A stretch of DNA of 8,504 nt. It comes from an uncultured Oscillospiraceae bacterium (GTDB taxonomy: Bacteria > Bacillota > Clostridia > Oscillospirales > Acutalibacteraceae). The stretch spans positions 1 through 8,504 of the forward strand of contig URRG01000080.1 in the NCBI GenBank assembly GCA_900550095.1. The letters are read 5' to 3'. Of this stretch, positions 6,448-8,504 are shown piece by piece. Positions within the stretch are counted from its first letter, which is position 1. Each line of letters opens with the position of its first letter. Made by a program: the position numbers and the translations under genes. The notes beneath the pieces were generated by a model. The model saw only the letters and a list, made by a program, of their open reading frames with translations, did not search any database and was not told the origin of the DNA.

Positions 6448-6602
6448 CTGTGCTTCACCCTGTCCTTTTCTTCGGCGCGCTTGGCGTTGTTGAAGCGGTC
6501 TATGGTCCCCACAAGATAGCCTGTGATGCGGCGGATCCGCTCAAAGGAGACGTTCGCCCCCACCATTCCGTTTGTATCGCAAGTGATCGTTTTCTGGCTC
6601 AT
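6441..6602 (-). CDS. Stand-alone glycyl-radical segment of class III ribonucleotide reductase (NrdD C-terminus)
   Basis: This 53-aa frame is too short for usual gene callers but has a near-perfect ribosome site, AAGGAGGAA, 6 nt before ATG 6602. Its C-terminal 34 residues, from FERIRRITGYL (20-30) through TIDRFNNAKRAEE to DRVKH, align with the very end of known NrdD proteins; E. coli NrdD ends with RRVCGYLG, then FNAGKQEE and RRVKH. Gly28 in RITGYL is the expected glycyl radical residue activated by NrdG. The NrdD reading frame upstream stops before this element and lacks it, so the gene probably supplies the radical loop in trans to the NrdD core. The N-terminal 19 residues (ITCDTNGMVG) are not recognised. 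An alternative is that it is a spare or repair radical domain, comparable to GrcA for pyruvate formate-lyase, or a remnant of a disrupted nrdD. It is followed by a 490-bp gap and then nrdG. Confidence 0.82.
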   Translation of the reverse strand: MSQKTITCDTNGMVGANVSFERIRRITGYLVGTIDRFNNAKRAEEKDRVKHSL

Positions 6603-6725
6603 ATCCGGTTCCTCCTTCAGATACGTAAAGACTTAGATGCCGACACAATTCTATATCATATATCCTGATTGTATATATTTTCTGTATTCAACTTTTTGTA
6701 TTATACTCTGAGAAATTCCCCGCCT
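6603..6725 (-). promoter_or_regulatory. AT-rich spacer with promoter-like elements before the glycyl-radical gene
   Basis: This 123-bp stretch between the NrdD stop and the 53-aa gene is strikingly AT-rich against its GC-rich flanks. On the - strand it holds a perfect TATAAT (6700-6705) without a clear -35 box, TTGAAT a little downstream, and several TATATA/TATGAT words. Reading past the NrdD TGA in frame gives about 22 residues without NrdD similarity before further stops, so simple readthrough does not restore the C-terminus. Confidence 0.35.
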
Positions 6726-8504
6726 TCAGCGGCAGCAGTCATAGCTGATCCGCGGCATATTGGGATATTTCTTTCTGAGCTCCTGGAGCTTTTCGATGCT
6801 GACGGCCTCGCCCTCCCGGCGGCCGCAGCGGGGGCACACCTCATCGATCACGCCCGTGTAGCCGCAGATAGGGTCCCTGTCCACAGGATGGTTGACGCTG
6901 CCGTAGCCAACGCCCGCCTCCTTCATACAGCGGATGATGCTCTCAAAGGCCTTCAGGTTCTTGCAGGTGTCGCCGTCCAGCTCCACATAGCTGATATGGC
7001 CCGCATTGGTAAGCGCGTGATAGGGAGCCTCCAGGCGTATCTTATCGTACGCCCCGATGGGGAAGTATACGGGGATGTGGAAGGAATTGGTGTAGTATTC
7101 CCGGTCCGTCACGCCGGGGATCTCGCCGAACCTTTTCTTGTCTATGCGGAGGAAGCGCCCGGAGAGCCCCTCCGCCGGGGTGGCCAGAAGGGTGAAATTC
7201 AGGCCCGTTTTTTCGCTTTCCTCATCCATGCGGCGGCGCATGCGGCCGATGATCTCAAGGCCCAGCCTCTGGCTTTCGGCGCTTTCGCCGTGGTGCTTTC
7301 CCGTAAGGGCCTTTAGGGTCTCCGCAAGGCCGATGAAGCCCACGCTGAGGGTGCCGTGCTTCAGGACCTCCGCAACGCTGTCCGCAGGGCCGAGCTTTTC
7401 CGAATCGATCCACACGCCCTGGCCCATGAGGAAGGGATAGTTATACACCTTCTTGCCGCACTGGATCGCAAAGCGGTGCAGGAGCTGGCGGATCACCAGA
7501 TCGATGCGCTCATCCAAAACAGCGTAAAACCGCTTGAGATCCCCTTTGGCTTCCAGAGCGATCCGGGGCAGGTTGACGGAGGTAAAGCTCAGGTTCCCTC
7601 TTCCGCAGGTGACCTCCCGGCTGCGGTCGTGGACGTTCCCCATGACCCTGGTGCGGCAGCCCATATAGGCGATCTCCGAATTGTAATCGCCCGGCTTGTA
7701 ATACTGCAGGTTGAAGGGCGCGTCGATAAAGCTGAAATTGGGGAAAAGCCTCTTTGCAGAGGTCTTTATAGCCATTTTGAAAAGATCGTAGTTGGGGTCG
7801 CCGGGATTGTAGTTGACGCCTTCCTTCACCTTGAAGATCTGCACGGGGAAGATGGGCGTCTCGCCGGAGCCGAGGCCTTCCTCGGTGGCCAGCAGCTTTA
7901 TCAATGCCGGCCTGCCATCCTCCACCAAATAGCCAAATTCATCCCCAACATGCTCATAGAGCTGGCGGCCGGGCCGTACTTTGAGCTGGAACTGATCCGA
8001 AATTCCATCGCCTACCCAAACAGCGGTGTTAAAAACCGCCTGTTTTTTAAACCAGGGGCGGAAGGAGAAAGAGGAAACTCCGGCAGCGGTTTCAGCCATG
8101 ACAAAGAACACAGCCAACGGCACCTCGCACTTTTCCAGCAGGACATGCAGCTTATCCTTACCGTCTTCCGTCAGCAGGCTAAACACCTCATTGACGCCAT
8201 TCACCAAATAAAGCCTGGGCTCATATACCGGCGGTTCACCACCCTGCTCACAAATATCCTTTGCCGTGTTATGACGGTGCACCAGCTCGCCAAACAACTC
8301 CACCACCGCCGCATTCAGGGCCTCCCCACTGCTGTGGCAGGCCGCCGAACCGGGCGCATGGATAGCTCCCGATCCATCCAAAACCGTGACTCGGAGCTCC
8401 CGGCGGCCCGCGGTTACTTCTGCCAACGCCTGCATAAACGCTGTACACCCGGACTGCGACAAGACATAGTGCACCGGCCTGCTCTTCAAGGCGAGAACCG
8501 CCGT
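6726..8504 (-). CDS. nrdD: Chimeric reading frame: EssC-like tail joined in frame to the C-terminal half of NrdD (partial)
   Basis: The frame is open at the right edge and ends with TGA 6726-6728. Residues are counted from the TTG at 8489, which is just a codon inside the open frame. From about residue 201 (ATEEGLGSGETPIF) to 587 it is class III anaerobic ribonucleotide reductase, which reduces NTPs to dNTPs with formate. Visible are GVNYNPGDPNYDLF (224-237), the loop YMGCRTRVMGN (275-285) whose Cys278 is the thiyl-radical residue, SVNLPRIALEAKGD (304-317), GVTDREYYTNSFH (459-471) and the zinc site with Cys542, Cys552 and Cys555 (an Asp539 replaces the fourth Cys of E. coli). The ATP-cone and the first part of the barrel are absent, and the protein stops about 30 residues after the zinc site without the glycyl-radical loop. 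Residues 1-200 are unrelated (see 7893-8504). As it stands this cannot be a complete reductase. The native nrdD probably continues elsewhere in the genome or assembly. Confidence 0.85.
   Translation of the reverse strand, partial: TAVLALKSRPVHYVLSQSGCTAFMQALAEVTAGRRELRVTVLDGSGAIHAPGSAACHSSGEALNAAVVELFGELVHRHNTAKDICEQGGEPPVYEPRLYLVNGVNEVFSLLTEDGKDKLHVLLEKCEVPLAVFFVMAETAAGVSSFSFRPWFKKQAVFNTAVWVGDGISDQFQLKVRPGRQLYEHVGDEFGYLVEDGRPALIKLLATEEGLGSGETPIFPVQIFKVKEGVNYNPGDPNYDLFKMAIKTSAKRLFPNFSFIDAPFNLQYYKPGDYNSEIAYMGCRTRVMGNVHDRSREVTCGRGNLSFTSVNLPRIALEAKGDLKRFYAVLDERIDLVIRQLLHRFAIQCGKKVYNYPFLMGQGVWIDSEKLGPADSVAEVLKHGTLSVGFIGLAETLKALTGKHHGESAESQRLGLEIIGRMRRRMDEESEKTGLNFTLLATPAEGLSGRFLRIDKKRFGEIPGVTDREYYTNSFHIPVYFPIGAYDKIRLEAPYHALTNAGHISYVELDGDTCKNLKAFESIIRCMKEAGVGYGSVNHPVDRDPICGYTGVIDEVCPRCGRREGEAVSIEKLQELRKKYPNMPRISYDCCR
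7893..8504 (-). other. essC: C-terminal domain of an EssC-like type VII secretion ATPase (fused segment)
   Basis: About 204 in-frame residues to the right edge resemble the third, degenerate FtsK/SpoIIIE-type domain of EssC, the membrane ATPase driving type VII secretion. The order fits: VHYVLSQSGCTAFMQALAE at the P-loop position but without the GKT/S, RVTVLDGSG as the next strand, PRLYLVNGVNEVFSLL at the Walker B position, then AVWVGDGISDQFQLKV and the closing DEFGYLVEDGRPALIKLL, which resembles the natural C-terminus of EssC proteins. The upstream bulk of the gene lies outside the window. Codon choice is somewhat less GC-biased than in the NrdD part (for example ATA and TTG codons beside the junction). 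The family call is from remembered signatures and is moderate; an FtsK/SpoIIIE-like protein of another system is possible. Confidence 0.65.

Noticed and set aside
6726..6728. NrdD TGA as a selenocysteine or readthrough codon
   Set aside because: The downstream in-frame residues show no NrdD similarity and meet further stops within about 25 codons; the radical loop has its own ATG and ribosome site.

Overview
The window looks like chromosomal DNA of a GC-rich anaerobic firmicute, most likely a Lachnospiraceae-type gut clostridium, probably from a draft or metagenome-derived assembly. The basis is the long clostridial-type PRPP synthetase, a transketolase split into two subunits, an oxygen-sensitive class III ribonucleotide reductase with its radical-SAM activase, a Gram-positive sortase-type tail and an EssC-like fragment. 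No rRNA, tRNA, CRISPR or transposase was seen.

Layout: 1-107 (+) is the last 34 codons of a cell-surface protein with a sortase-like C-terminal anchor. All other genes are on the - strand: prs (571-1725), transketolase C-terminal subunit (2257-3291) and N-terminal subunit (3291-4151), which are translationally coupled, nrdG (5429-5950), a 53-aa gene carrying the glycyl-radical segment of class III RNR (6441-6602), and the catalytic C-terminal half of NrdD (6726 to about 7892). The same reading frame then runs to the right edge (8504), but from about 7893 onward it encodes the C-terminal domain of an EssC-like type VII secretion ATPase. NrdD is therefore joined in frame to an unrelated protein.

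Functionally the - strand genes form a nucleotide-precursor set: transketolase exchanges sugar phosphates to give ribose-5-phosphate, Prs makes PRPP, and NrdD with NrdG makes deoxynucleotides anaerobically. They are separate transcription units. Rho-independent terminators follow prs, the transketolase pair and nrdG, and promoter-like sequences precede the transketolase pair and prs.

Two results stand out. (1) The glycyl-radical loop (RRITGYL) is missing from the end of the NrdD open frame and sits in its own gene with a strong ribosome binding site, about 120 nt downstream: a split class III reductase. (2) The EssC/NrdD in-frame junction at about 7890 is either an assembly or library chimera or a real rearrangement.

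Only about two thirds of the window is coding. The large gaps hold degenerate tandem arrays of 7-9 bp units, a ~280-bp polypurine tract and a 10-bp-arm inverted repeat, none of which is explained by the genes.
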